DNA of 64,000 nucleotides. Source: JAEUNX01 sp034004685. Lineage in GTDB: Bacteria > Pseudomonadota > Gammaproteobacteria > Burkholderiales > Rhodocyclaceae. The translations under genes were made by a program, and so were the position numbers. The notes under the pieces are model-generated. The model ran no database searches. It saw nothing but the letters and a program-made list of their open reading frames with translations, and was not told the DNA's origin. Position 1 is the stretch's first letter. Every line of letters begins with the position of its first letter. Positions 9,360 through 17,071 of this stretch are shown here, in pieces. The DNA lies in contig JAVEWG010000007.1 in NCBI GenBank assembly GCA_034004685.1, positions 1-64,000 on the forward strand, in the 5' to 3' direction.

Positions 9360-11456
9360 TCAGACCTTGAAGCCGGAGACCGAGCCCTTGAGCTCAACGG
9401 CCAGGTCGGCCAGCTGGCCGATGGACACCGCGGTCTGGCGGGTGCCCTGGGTGGTCTGTTCAGTGATGGCGCGGATGTCCTTCATGGATTCCGCCACCCG
9501 GATGGCGGTGGCCGCCTGCTGTTCCGTCGCGGTGGAAATCTCCTCGATGAGACGGGCGGTCTCGGTGGACACCTGGCCGATTTCCGCCAGGGCCTGGCCG
9601 GCGGCGTCCGACAGTTCGGCGCCGGCCACCACGTCCCGGGTGGCGTTTTCCATGGCGGCCACCGCATCCTGGGTGTCGGTCTGAATAGTCTTGACGATGG
9701 CGGCGATCTGCTTGGTGGCTTCGCCAGAGCGCTCCGCCAGGCGCTGCACTTCCTCGGCCACCACGGTGAAGCCCCGGCCCGCCTCGCCGGCCGAGGCGGC
9801 CTGGATGGCGGCGTTGAGCGCCAGCACGTTGGTCTGTTCGGTAATGTCGGAGATGAGTTCCACGATCTCGCCGATCTCCTGGGAGGATTCGCCCAGGCGC
9901 TTGATGCGCTTGGAGGTTTCCTGAATCTGCTCGCGGATTTCGCTCATGCCGCGGATGGTGTCTTCCACTGCCTCGGCCCCCTTGCGGGCGGCTTCCTGGG
10001 AGCGACGGGCCACCTGGGCGGACTGGTGGGCGCGCTGGGAGGAATCGGTCATGGACTGGGCCATGCGGGTCACGGTGGCGCCGGCCTCCTCGATTTCCAC
10101 GGATTGCCGCTCGGTGGCGGCGATCAGTTCGGTGGAGGTGAGCTGGGCGGATTCGGTGGCGATGGTCACCCGGCTGGCGGCGTCGTTGATCCGGCGCACC
10201 AGCACGGAGAGTTCTTCAATGGTGTAGTTCACCGAGTCGGCGATGGCGCCGGTGATGTCTTCGCTGACGGTGGCCCGGATGGTGAGGTCGCCGTCGGCCA
10301 GGTCGCCCATTTCGTTCATCAACCGCAGGATCGCCTGCTGGGTCTGGTTGCGTTCGTTTTCGGCGGTGTTGCGCTGTTGTTCGGCGTCCTTGCGGCGATT
10401 GGCCAGGTCGTCGTTGTAGATTTTGGCCAGCAGGCCCAGCAGGGTCAGGGCCGCGGCGCCGAGGAGCAGGATCAGGAGGTTGAGGGGGCGGAAAAGGCTG
10501 CTTTGATCCCCGAAGGTCTGGGCCACCGCGACGGTCTGGGCCAGCAGGTTGCCGGAGTTCTTGATGATGCGGTGGCCAGCCTGCTTGGCCTGGACCATCA
10601 GCTGGATGTTGCTCAGGATGTCGTTGACCGCGTCCAGGGTGTCCCGGCTTTCCGTCTCGAGTTCGCCGAGCTTCGTGCCCACCCCCGCCGGGCTGAGCTG
10701 GCCGATGAGCTCCTTCAAGGTATTGACGTCCTTGCCCAGAATGAAGGCCACCTCCGGGTCCACCTCGCTGGCCACCAGCATGGCGTTGGCGTTCTTGGCC
10801 AGGCGCTGGGTGAGGGTCACCACCTGGTTGGCCGCCGCCACTTCCCGGGGGCTGGCGCCGCTTTGCAGCTTGAGGGCCGCCACTTGCTCGGCCAGTTCCA
10901 TCAGGTGGGGGTTCTTGGTGTTGATGGCGGTGACGGAGTCGTTGAGGATCAGCAGGTTGCGCTCCAGTTCCAGCAGGCGCTGGGTGTCCTTCTCGGTTTC
11001 GGCCCACCCGGTCTCCAGGGTCTGGAGGTGTTCCGCGGCGTTGGACAGATCAGCCTGGCGGAGGCTTTTGAGCACTGTGGAGAAGTTGTCCTGGCCGCTC
11101 TTGAGTTCCAGGAAAGCCTCCGGCAATCCGGTGAGGGTCAGCTGGGCGGCCTTGGGTATCTGCTGGGAAAGGGTCCGCAGTTGACCGGCGCCCGCCACCC
11201 AGGTGGTGAGCTGCCCGGCCTGGCGGGACTGATAGACCAGCAAGGCGGCAATCACCACTACCAGCACACCCAGGGCCAGCCCCAGGCGCCGCAGCCGTTG
11301 CGCCACCGAGAGCCCCGCGGTGCCAGCCTGATCCTTGGCCGCCGGCGCCGGCGCCGGCTGGGCGGGCGGGGTGACTTCAAGGATGGTGGCGTCTCCCATG
11401 TTCTCGGTTTGGGAGGCCTTGCGGCCGAAGAAAAGCCTGGGAAGCTTCAATGCCAT
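9360..11456 (-). CDS. pilJ: Twitching-motility chemoreceptor PilJ
   Basis: A 698-residue membrane chemoreceptor of the pilus Chp system. After a short cytoplasmic head there is a transmembrane helix (LGLALGVLVVVIAALLVY), a periplasmic region of about 220 residues with PilJ-type helices, a second helix (LNLLILLLGAAALTLLGLL), a HAMP-like segment and the MCP signalling domain (NVLALNAAIQAASAGE, GFTVVAEEVQRLAERS). The ATG at 11456 is preceded by GGAG 8 bases upstream; an upstream in-frame start at 11525 would overlap pilI and lacks support. In Pseudomonas, PilJ senses pilus or surface contact; that role here is inferred from gene order. Confidence 0.95.
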   Translation of the reverse strand: MALKLPRLFFGRKASQTENMGDATILEVTPPAQPAPAPAAKDQAGTAGLSVAQRLRRLGLALGVLVVVIAALLVYQSRQAGQLTTWVAGAGQLRTLSQQIPKAAQLTLTGLPEAFLELKSGQDNFSTVLKSLRQADLSNAAEHLQTLETGWAETEKDTQRLLELERNLLILNDSVTAINTKNPHLMELAEQVAALKLQSGASPREVAAANQVVTLTQRLAKNANAMLVASEVDPEVAFILGKDVNTLKELIGQLSPAGVGTKLGELETESRDTLDAVNDILSNIQLMVQAKQAGHRIIKNSGNLLAQTVAVAQTFGDQSSLFRPLNLLILLLGAAALTLLGLLAKIYNDDLANRRKDAEQQRNTAENERNQTQQAILRLMNEMGDLADGDLTIRATVSEDITGAIADSVNYTIEELSVLVRRINDAASRVTIATESAQLTSTELIAATERQSVEIEEAGATVTRMAQSMTDSSQRAHQSAQVARRSQEAARKGAEAVEDTIRGMSEIREQIQETSKRIKRLGESSQEIGEIVELISDITEQTNVLALNAAIQAASAGEAGRGFTVVAEEVQRLAERSGEATKQIAAIVKTIQTDTQDAVAAMENATRDVVAGAELSDAAGQALAEIGQVSTETARLIEEISTATEQQAATAIRVAESMKDIRAITEQTTQGTRQTAVSIGQLADLAVELKGSVSGFKV

Positions 11457-11502
11457 GGGCGGAACTCCGTTGGAAACTCGTGCCGTGGAGGAAGGGTTGA
11501 GA

Positions 11503-12021
11503 TCAGCTTTCGATGCCTGCTTCAAGGAAGCGCGATTGGTGCAGCAGGGCGGAAATGTTCAGGCGCAGCCAGGGCCGCCCCTGGACGTCCCGCCAGGTGT
11601 CTTCAAGCCAGGGCTGAGGGTCCGGGCGGGTGGATTCATCGGGTTCGAAATCGTCCGGGCTGCGCAGGCCCAGGGCGCGGGAGACGAGAATGGCGCTGTT
11701 GATGCCATGCTTGGCGCCCATCAGGACCAGCCGGGCATTGCCCAGGGGGGGGGTGGCGGATCCGCCGCACCAGGCGCCGAAATCCACGACCCCATGGAGG
11801 GTGCCCCGGACATTGGCCAGGCCCCGGAACCAGCTCTGGGTGAGGGGCACTTCCGCCAAGGGGGGAACAGGCAGGATCTCCCCAGCCTCCTCGAGGGGCA
11901 GCAGCCAGTTCTGACCTCCCGCCTCGACCCCCAGGAGGGTGCGCCGGTCGGTGGTGCTGGCCTGGGCCAGACGGCGGGCCAGCCCTTCCTGGAATTCCCG
12001 CAGGCTGATTCGTTTGGCCAT
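11503..12021 (-). CDS. pilI: CheW-like adaptor PilI
   Basis: A 172-residue CheW-domain adaptor that couples PilJ to the kinase PilL. The body reads as a CheW barrel: LLGVEAGGQNWLLPLEEAGEI near the N-terminus, then WFRGLANVRGTLHGVVDFGA, the canonical G-x-x-N-x-R-G segment that contacts the receptor and kinase. GAGG lies 7 bases before the ATG and overlaps the end of pilH. Slightly longer than enteric CheW, as usual for PilI. Fourth from the end of the pil operon, 46 bases before pilJ. Confidence 0.93.
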   Translation of the reverse strand: MAKRISLREFQEGLARRLAQASTTDRRTLLGVEAGGQNWLLPLEEAGEILPVPPLAEVPLTQSWFRGLANVRGTLHGVVDFGAWCGGSATPPLGNARLVLMGAKHGINSAILVSRALGLRSPDDFEPDESTRPDPQPWLEDTWRDVQGRPWLRLNISALLHQSRFLEAGIES

Positions 12022-12030
12022 GGTCCGGCC

Positions 12031-12396
12031 TCAGCCGATGGCCCGGATGCGGGCGAGCAGGTCTGGCAGGCTCACGGGCTTGACCAGGTAATCGTAGGCA
12101 CCCTGGCGCATGCCCCAGATCTTGTCGGTCTCAAGCCCCTTGCTGGTACACATGATGATGGGGATGGCGCTGGTGGCGGCCTCCCGGGAAATGGTGCGGG
12201 TGGCCTGGTAGCCGTTCATGCCCGGCATGACTACGTCCATCAGGATGAGGTCCGGCTTCTCGGCCTTGCTCTTGGTGATGGCTTCCTCGCCGCTTTCGGC
12301 GGTCACCACCTGATAGCCGTGCTTGGTGAGGAACTCGAGAAGGGCGAAGCGTTCGGTGGCGGAGTCGTCAACCACCAGGATCTTTTGGATGGGCAT
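12031..12396 (-). CDS. pilH: Response regulator PilH
   Basis: A 121-residue stand-alone CheY-like receiver. Acidic pair D9/D10 (VVDDSATERFALLEF), phospho-acceptor in LILMDVVMPGMNGYQ, Thr in MCTSKG and Lys in LVKPVSLPDLL. The NGYQATR and SKGLETDKIWG segments are typical of PilH rather than PilG. In the Chp system PilH tends to counteract PilG, favouring pilus retraction or acting as a phosphate sink. It lies 20 bases after pilG and 9 before pilI. Confidence 0.93.
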   Translation of the reverse strand: MPIQKILVVDDSATERFALLEFLTKHGYQVVTAESGEEAITKSKAEKPDLILMDVVMPGMNGYQATRTISREAATSAIPIIMCTSKGLETDKIWGMRQGAYDYLVKPVSLPDLLARIRAIG

Positions 12397-12416
12397 GGTT
12401 TTCGTCGGGTCGTGGA

Positions 12417-12800
12417 TCAGGAGGGGTTGGGGGCGTGGGCCGCCACGGCCTTGATGAGACTGTCCTTGGTGAAGGGCTTGGTGAGGTATTCGTCGGAGCC
12501 CACCATCTTGCCGCGGGCCCGGTCGAACAGGCCATCCTTGGAGGACAGCATGATCACCGGAATGGCTTTCAGCCGTGGGTTTTTCTTGATCAGGGCGCAG
12601 GTCTGGTAGCCATCCAGGCGGGGCATCATGATATCCACGAAGATGACGTCCGGGTGGTGGTCGGCGATCTTGGCCAGGGCGTCGAAGCCGTCCTCGGCCA
12701 GCAATACCTGGCAGCCGGCCTGGGCGAGAAAGATTTCGGCGCTGCGCCGGATGGTGTTGCTGTCGTCAATCACCATCACCTTGAGTCCGGTCAGTTCCAC
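12417..12800 (-). CDS. pilG: Response regulator PilG
   Basis: A 127-residue CheY-like receiver, first gene of the pil chemosensory operon. Motifs: MVIDDSNTIRRSAEIFL, phospho-acceptor in VIFVDIMMPRLDGYQTC, MLSSKDGLFDRARGKMVGSDEYLTKPFTK. The KDGLFDRARGK segment is characteristic of PilG. In Pseudomonas it promotes pilus extension and cAMP signalling. Translation starts at GTG (12800), with AGGA 8 bases upstream. The operon promoter must lie in the 127 bases separating it from the rubredoxin gene; I could not pick a convincing one. Confidence 0.94.
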   Translation of the reverse strand: MELTGLKVMVIDDSNTIRRSAEIFLAQAGCQVLLAEDGFDALAKIADHHPDVIFVDIMMPRLDGYQTCALIKKNPRLKAIPVIMLSSKDGLFDRARGKMVGSDEYLTKPFTKDSLIKAVAAHAPNPS

Positions 12801-12927
12801 TGGCTTTTCCTATCGTTCGTGCCACGGGCGGGAGGCGCCCACGGAAAAACTTTGAATCCGGATAACGGCCGGGAATGCCCCGACTTTAACTATTTGGAAT
12901 TGATCGCGATCCGGGCCGGCGTGTTCC

Positions 12928-13107
12928 TCAGACCGCCACCATCTCAAAATCTTCCTTGCGGGCCTGGCACTCGGGACAGGTCCAGTTGGGCGGCAGGTCT
13001 TCCCAGCGGGTGCCGGGCGGAATGCCTTCGTCCGGGAGTCCGGCGGCCTCGTCATAGATGAAACCGCAGATGAGGCACATATAGGTCTTGAACTCAGGAT
13101 CGGACAT
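12928..13107 (-). CDS. Rubredoxin
   Basis: A 59-residue single-iron electron-transfer protein. Both metal-binding knuckles are present: CLICG at residues 11-15 and CPEC at 44-47, which supply the four cysteines that hold the iron. The aromatic core residues (Y9, Y18, W35, W42) and the G-x-P-P-G-T-x-W segment match the family. It is divergently arranged with thiD, with only 65 bases between the start codons, an arrangement I recall as common in betaproteobacteria. Partner reductase and oxidase are not in the window. Confidence 0.95.
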   Translation of the reverse strand: MSDPEFKTYMCLICGFIYDEAAGLPDEGIPPGTRWEDLPPNWTCPECQARKEDFEMVAV

Positions 13108-13133
13108 GGCGGGGCGAGCAGATGAATTGGGTT

Positions 13134-13139
13134 AAAATC
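13134..13139 (+). promoter_or_regulatory. Possible -10 box for thiD operon
   Basis: The hexamer AAAATC/TTAAAAT region around 13132-13139 is an AT-rich island in the 65-base divergent gap between the rubredoxin and thiD starts and could serve as the -10 of the thiD-thiE-hemL transcript. No good -35 is visible, so this is tentative. Confidence 0.3.
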
Positions 13140-13172
13140 GGCGGAATCTTACCCCATGATGGGGTGCTCCCG

Positions 13173-14015
13173 ATGGCCAGTCCCGCCCGCGCCATGTTCC
13201 TTCCCCAGCCTCCCTCGCCCCCCCTCGTGCTGACTTTCGCCGCCTCCGATCCCACGGGTGGTGGTGGTCTGCAAGGGGATCTGCTGACCCTCGCCAGCTT
13301 GGGCTGCCACCCCCTTTCGGCGATGACCGGCCTCCTCCTGCGGGATACCGAGGGGGTTGGGGACATTGTGCCCATGGACCCGGAGCTGGTAGCCGACCAG
13401 GCCCGCCTGCTGCTGGAGGATATGCCGGTGCGGGCCTTCAAGGTGGGTCTGCTGGCCAGCGTGGAGGGCGTGGCGGCGGTGGCGGAGATCATTTCCGATT
13501 ACCCCGATATCCCCCTGATCCTGGAATCCGACCTGGCCCGCCCCCTGGCGGGCTGGCCGGGTTTTGACGATTTGATCTCGGCCCACTGCGAACTGCTCCT
13601 GTCGCAGTCGGCGGCGGTGGTGCTGGGCCATAACGAGGCCCGCAAGCTCTGCCTGGGCCTGTCCGGCGAGGACGATCTGCCTCCCCAGGCCCTGGCGGAA
13701 ATCCTCCTGGCCTCCGGTGTGGGACACGTGCTGCTGACCGGTTCGGGACAGCCCGGTCCCCAGGTGGTCAACATGCTTTTCAACGCCAGCGGGGTGGTGC
13801 GCGCCGATGCCTGGGAGCGGCTGCCGGAGCGTTTCCTGGGGGCCGGCGGCACCCTTTCGGCGGCTCTGGCTGCTTACCTGGCCCAGGGCATGGAGATGGC
13901 CGAGGCCGTCAGGGAAGCCCAGGAATTCACCTGGCAGAGTTTGTCCGCCGCTTTCCGTCCGGGCATGGGCCAGGCCCTGCCCAACCGATTCTTCTGGCTG
14001 AAGTCCTGTGAATAG
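13173..14015 (+). CDS. thiD: Hydroxymethylpyrimidine/phosphomethylpyrimidine kinase ThiD, atypical
   Basis: A 280-residue ribokinase-fold enzyme assigned to two phosphorylations of the thiamine pyrimidine precursor. The N-terminus has SDPTGGGGLQGDLLTL, matching the SDSSGGAGIQAD substrate-binding motif of ThiD, then the SAMTGLLLRDT and KVGLL segments. The C-terminal anion hole, normally G-S/T-G-C or G-x-G-D, reads LGAGGTLSAALAAYL: Gly226 stands where the catalytic Cys (or Asp) is expected. It could be a diverged but active enzyme or have lost one activity. Start chosen at 13173 (GGGG 8 bases upstream); 13122 and 13194 are alternatives. It is followed by thiE and hemL. Confidence 0.85.
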   Translation: MASPARAMFLPQPPSPPLVLTFAASDPTGGGGLQGDLLTLASLGCHPLSAMTGLLLRDTEGVGDIVPMDPELVADQARLLLEDMPVRAFKVGLLASVEGVAAVAEIISDYPDIPLILESDLARPLAGWPGFDDLISAHCELLLSQSAAVVLGHNEARKLCLGLSGEDDLPPQALAEILLASGVGHVLLTGSGQPGPQVVNMLFNASGVVRADAWERLPERFLGAGGTLSAALAAYLAQGMEMAEAVREAQEFTWQSLSAAFRPGMGQALPNRFFWLKSCE

Positions 14016-14095
14016 GGGCGCGGTGGGGGACCCTTACGTCCGTGGGCGGCCCGCCCCCGACGCTTCGCCTGCAGAATGGTTTGAAAGGGGAAACG

Positions 14096-14752
14096 ATGCA
14101 TCCGGCCGCTGAAGGCAAGCGCCTGCGGGGTCTCTACCTGGTCACCCCCGACTGGATCGACACCTCGCGCCTGGAGGCCGCGGTGGCCGCCGCCCTAGTG
14201 GGGCGCCCTGCTCTCATCCAGTACCGCAACAAGCTCGCCGACCCCGCCACCCGGCGGCATCAGGCCGTTCGCCTGCTGGCCCTGTGCCGGGCAGCCGGAG
14301 TGCCCCTGGTGGTCAACGACAGCCTGGAGCTGGCCCTGGAAGTCGGTGCCGACGGCTTGCACATCGGCCGGGAGGATGGGGATCCGGCGCCGATCCGGGC
14401 GGCCTTGGGGCCGGATCGGCTGCTGGGAGTTTCCTGCTACGACGAGTTGAGCCGGGGCAAGGCGGGGTGGGCCGCCGGTGCCGACTATGTGGCCTTTGGC
14501 GCCCTGTTCCCTTCGACCACCAAGCCGGCGGCGACCCGGGCGCCCCTGGGGCTGCTGGGCCAGGCCCGGGCCGAGCTGCCCTGCTCGCTGGCGGGCATCG
14601 GCGGCATCACCCTGGACAACGCACCCCGGGCGGTGGCGGCCGGGGCTGATTTGCTGGCGGTGATCAGCGACGTTTTTTCCGCGCCCGACCCGGCGGCCCG
14701 CGCAGCCGCCTACCGGGCCCTGTTCGAACCCGACGGCGGGCCGTCGGCCTGA
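14096..14752 (+). CDS. thiE: Thiamine phosphate synthase ThiE
   Basis: A 218-residue TIM-barrel enzyme joining the pyrimidine pyrophosphate and thiazole phosphate to give thiamine phosphate. Family motifs in order: LYLVTPD at the first strand, LIQYRNK (pyrophosphate-binding R and K), VNDSLELALEVGADGLHIG, GVSCYDE, DYVAFGALFPSTTKP (phosphate-binding segment) and SLAGIGGITLDNA. The ATG at 14096 follows AGGGGAAACG, a good ribosome site. It lies 80 bases after thiD and 37 before hemL. The combination supplies thiamine and tetrapyrrole precursors from one transcript. Confidence 0.96.
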   Translation: MHPAAEGKRLRGLYLVTPDWIDTSRLEAAVAAALVGRPALIQYRNKLADPATRRHQAVRLLALCRAAGVPLVVNDSLELALEVGADGLHIGREDGDPAPIRAALGPDRLLGVSCYDELSRGKAGWAAGADYVAFGALFPSTTKPAATRAPLGLLGQARAELPCSLAGIGGITLDNAPRAVAAGADLLAVISDVFSAPDPAARAAAYRALFEPDGGPSA

Positions 14753-14789
14753 GGCCGGTGGCTGCGCCGTTTTCCTGAGGAAGCTGTTG

Positions 14790-16070
14790 ATGAGCCGCAA
14801 CGAAGAACTCTTTGCCCGCGCCCAGCGCACCATTCCCGGTGGGGTGAATTCCCCGGTACGGGCCTTCCGCTCGGTGGGGGGCACGCCCCGCTTCATCGCC
14901 CGGGCCGAGGGGCCCCGGGTGTGGGACGTGGATGGCAAGGGCTACCTGGACTACGTGGGCTCCTGGGGCCCCGCCATCACTGGCCATGCCCATCCGGAGA
15001 TCGTCCGGGCGGTGCAGGAGGCTGCTACCCGGGGCTTGTCCTTCGGGGCGCCCTCGGAAGGGGAGGTGGAGATGGCCGAGCTGTTGTGCGAGCGCCTGCC
15101 GGGCATGGAGATGGTGCGCCTGGTGAGCTCCGGCACCGAAGCCACCATGAGCGCCATCCGTCTGGCCCGGGGATTCACCGGGCGGGACGCCATCGTCAAG
15201 TTCGAGGGCTGCTATCACGGCCACGCCGACAGCCTGCTGGTGAAGGCCGGTTCTGGGGCGCTGACCTTCGGCAATCCCTCCTCTGGCGGGGTGCCGGCGG
15301 ATTTCGCCAAGCACACCATCGTGCTGGACTACAACGACAGCCAGCAGGTGGAGGATCTGTTCAAGGCCCGGGGTTCGGAGATCGCGGCGGTGATCGTGGA
15401 GCCGGTGGCGGGCAACATGAACCTGGTGATGCCCCGGGGGGATTTCCTCCCCACCCTGCGCCGGCTGTGCAGCCAGCATGGGGCGGTGCTGATCTTCGAC
15501 GAAGTGATGACGGGTTTCCGGGTCGGGCCCCGGGGCGTGCAGGGCTTGCTGGGCATCCAGCCCGACCTCACCACCCTGGGCAAGGTGATCGGCGGCGGCA
15601 TGCCGGTGGGGGCCTTCGGTGGGCGGCGGGAAATCATGGAAAAGATTGCCCCCCTGGGCCCGGTGTACCAGGCAGGTACCCTTTCCGGGAGCCCGGTGGC
15701 GGTGGCGGCGGGGCTGGCGTCCTTGCGTCTGGTGGGGGCGCCCCGCTTTTATGAACAGCTGGAGATCCGCACCCGCCAGCTGGTGGAAGGCCTGCTGGCG
15801 GCGGCGGTGGGTGCCGGGGTGATGTTCAGCGCCCAGTCGGTGGGGGGCATGTTCGGGCTCTACTTCGCCGAGCATTGTCCCGAGACCTACGGCGACGTGA
15901 TGGCCGCCGACAAGGAGATGTTCAACCGCTTCTTCCACGCCATGCTGGATGCCGGCCACTATTTCGCGCCGTCGGCCTTCGAGGCGGGCTTCGTGTCGGC
16001 GGCCCACGGCGAGGCGGAAATCCGCGAGACCCTGGCGGCGGCGGCCAAGGTGTTTGCCGCCTTGCGCTGA
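14790..16070 (+). CDS. hemL: Glutamate-1-semialdehyde 2,1-aminomutase HemL
   Basis: A 426-residue pyridoxal-phosphate enzyme of fold type I that converts glutamate-1-semialdehyde to 5-aminolevulinate, the first dedicated tetrapyrrole precursor. Motifs: GGVNSPVRAF at the N-terminus, SSGTEATMSAIRLARG (cofactor phosphate cup), CYHGHADSLLVKAGSG, FDEVMTGFRVG (Asp binding the pyridine nitrogen) and TLGKVIGGGMPVGAFGG with the Schiff-base lysine. Length is typical. ATG 14790 is chosen because GAGGAA lies 7 bases upstream; the preceding TTG is adjacent. The product feeds haem and possibly the cobalamin needed by the B12 mutases further along. Confidence 0.98.
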   Translation: MSRNEELFARAQRTIPGGVNSPVRAFRSVGGTPRFIARAEGPRVWDVDGKGYLDYVGSWGPAITGHAHPEIVRAVQEAATRGLSFGAPSEGEVEMAELLCERLPGMEMVRLVSSGTEATMSAIRLARGFTGRDAIVKFEGCYHGHADSLLVKAGSGALTFGNPSSGGVPADFAKHTIVLDYNDSQQVEDLFKARGSEIAAVIVEPVAGNMNLVMPRGDFLPTLRRLCSQHGAVLIFDEVMTGFRVGPRGVQGLLGIQPDLTTLGKVIGGGMPVGAFGGRREIMEKIAPLGPVYQAGTLSGSPVAVAAGLASLRLVGAPRFYEQLEIRTRQLVEGLLAAAVGAGVMFSAQSVGGMFGLYFAEHCPETYGDVMAADKEMFNRFFHAMLDAGHYFAPSAFEAGFVSAAHGEAEIRETLAAAAKVFAALR

Positions 16071-16088
16071 AAATCGGCGCTGCAAACG

Positions 16089-16118
16089 GACAACGGCGAC
16101 CCGCGGGTCGCCGTTGTC
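16089..16118. terminator. Hairpin between hemL and PEP-CTERM gene
   Basis: A 13-bp perfect stem (16089-16101 with 16106-16118) with a CGCG tetraloop stands between two convergent genes. No T-run follows on either strand, but the stem length and position make a shared transcription end likely. Confidence 0.75.
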
Positions 16119-16131
16119 GTGTGGAGCCAGC

Positions 16132-16959
16132 TTAGCCGCGGCGGCGCAAACCCAGCAGCCCCGCCAGGCCCAGGCCGGTGAGGGCCAGGGAGCCCGGTTC
16201 CGGTACCGAGGCGGCGGGAGCGGCAGCCGGTGGCGGATCCAGGGTGATGACGTCGTTGGCGCAGAGCATGGTCCATTGGATGTTGAAGGCCTGGGTCGGG
16301 CCGTCGGGTCCCCACTGGCCGCCGAAGACATCCACGGGGATTTCCAGCTCATAGACCCAGTGGCTGCCCCCCAGGGTGCCCATGTTGCCCACGGCCGAAT
16401 TGGCGATCTTGAGATTGGCCTGGCCTACCCAATCGCCGCCATGGACCGCAGTGACATAGGGCGACGGGGTTTGGGCGGTGGCCAGCACGCCCGGAGCGCT
16501 CCACAGCCCCACGTCCCAATCCCCGTTGCCAGTGGCCACCACGCTGCCCAGGTCGAAGCCGTTGCGGAAGGCGGTGAGGATGCCGAAGTCCCAGCTGCCG
16601 TCCTTGCCGAAATCGATGGCGAAATCGCCTCGGGCATATTTGTTGGCCGCGGGATTCTGCTTGGTCTTGGGGTCGTGGCCGGTGACCAGGGCTACGTATA
16701 GGTGGCTGCTGTCGAAGCTCAGGTAGAGGGCCTCGGCATCATAGGCCTGGCCACCGTAGCCGGGGCTCAGGAAGGTGTTGGGGTTGCCGTTCTGATCCGC
16801 CACCACGGCGAGGATGCCGCTGCTGGGTGTCCAGTCGCTGGCGCTACCGGTCTGGTGCAGGCCCCAGTCGTTGAGATTGCCGTCGATGGTGAAGGCTTGG
16901 ACCGTCAGGGGCAGAGCCAGGCTGGCGGTAGTCAGGAGGGGCAACAGAATGGGTTTCAT
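16132..16959 (-). CDS. PEP-CTERM sorting domain protein
   Basis: A 275-residue exported protein. Residues 1-22 form a signal peptide ending ...TVQA. The C-terminus carries a full PEP-CTERM signal: VPEPGSLALTGLGLAGLLG followed by RRRG, i.e. the VPEP motif, a hydrophobic helix and an arginine tail recognised by exosortase. The body starts FTIDGNLNDW, resembling the DOMON/CBM9-like beta-sandwich of proteins that begin with an IDGxLNDW motif, and is rich in aromatic and Asp/Gly residues; a carbohydrate-binding or surface role is plausible but not shown. No exosortase is in the window. A 10-bp inverted repeat overlaps its ribosome site. Confidence 0.9.
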   Translation of the reverse strand: MKPILLPLLTTASLALPLTVQAFTIDGNLNDWGLHQTGSASDWTPSSGILAVVADQNGNPNTFLSPGYGGQAYDAEALYLSFDSSHLYVALVTGHDPKTKQNPAANKYARGDFAIDFGKDGSWDFGILTAFRNGFDLGSVVATGNGDWDVGLWSAPGVLATAQTPSPYVTAVHGGDWVGQANLKIANSAVGNMGTLGGSHWVYELEIPVDVFGGQWGPDGPTQAFNIQWTMLCANDVITLDPPPAAAPAASVPEPGSLALTGLGLAGLLGLRRRG

Positions 16960-16962
16960 GAA

Positions 16963-16995
16963 AATCCGCTCACATACGGTTTGGTTGAGCGGATT
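16963..16995 (-). promoter_or_regulatory. Hairpin over the ribosome site of the PEP-CTERM gene
   Basis: A 10-bp perfect inverted repeat (16963-16972 and 16986-16995, 13-base loop) ends 3 bases before the start codon of the PEP-CTERM gene. In the mRNA the 3' arm contains the only Shine-Dalgarno-like bases (TGAGCGGA), so folding would hide the ribosome site. It could alternatively be a protein operator just inside the transcript. Confidence 0.55.
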
Positions 16996-17071
16996 GTCCT
17001 GCTAAAGGGGAGTCGGCCGAGGCCAACTCCGTCACAGCTGGCGTTGTTTGATTTGGCGTGGCCCGAAGGGC

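Noticed and set aside
9327..11702. Long plus-strand open frame opposite pilJ (about 790 codons)
   Set aside because: It mirrors a conserved chemoreceptor on the other strand, is rich in Gly, Leu, Gln and His with no domain, and arises from the third-position GC bias of the real gene.
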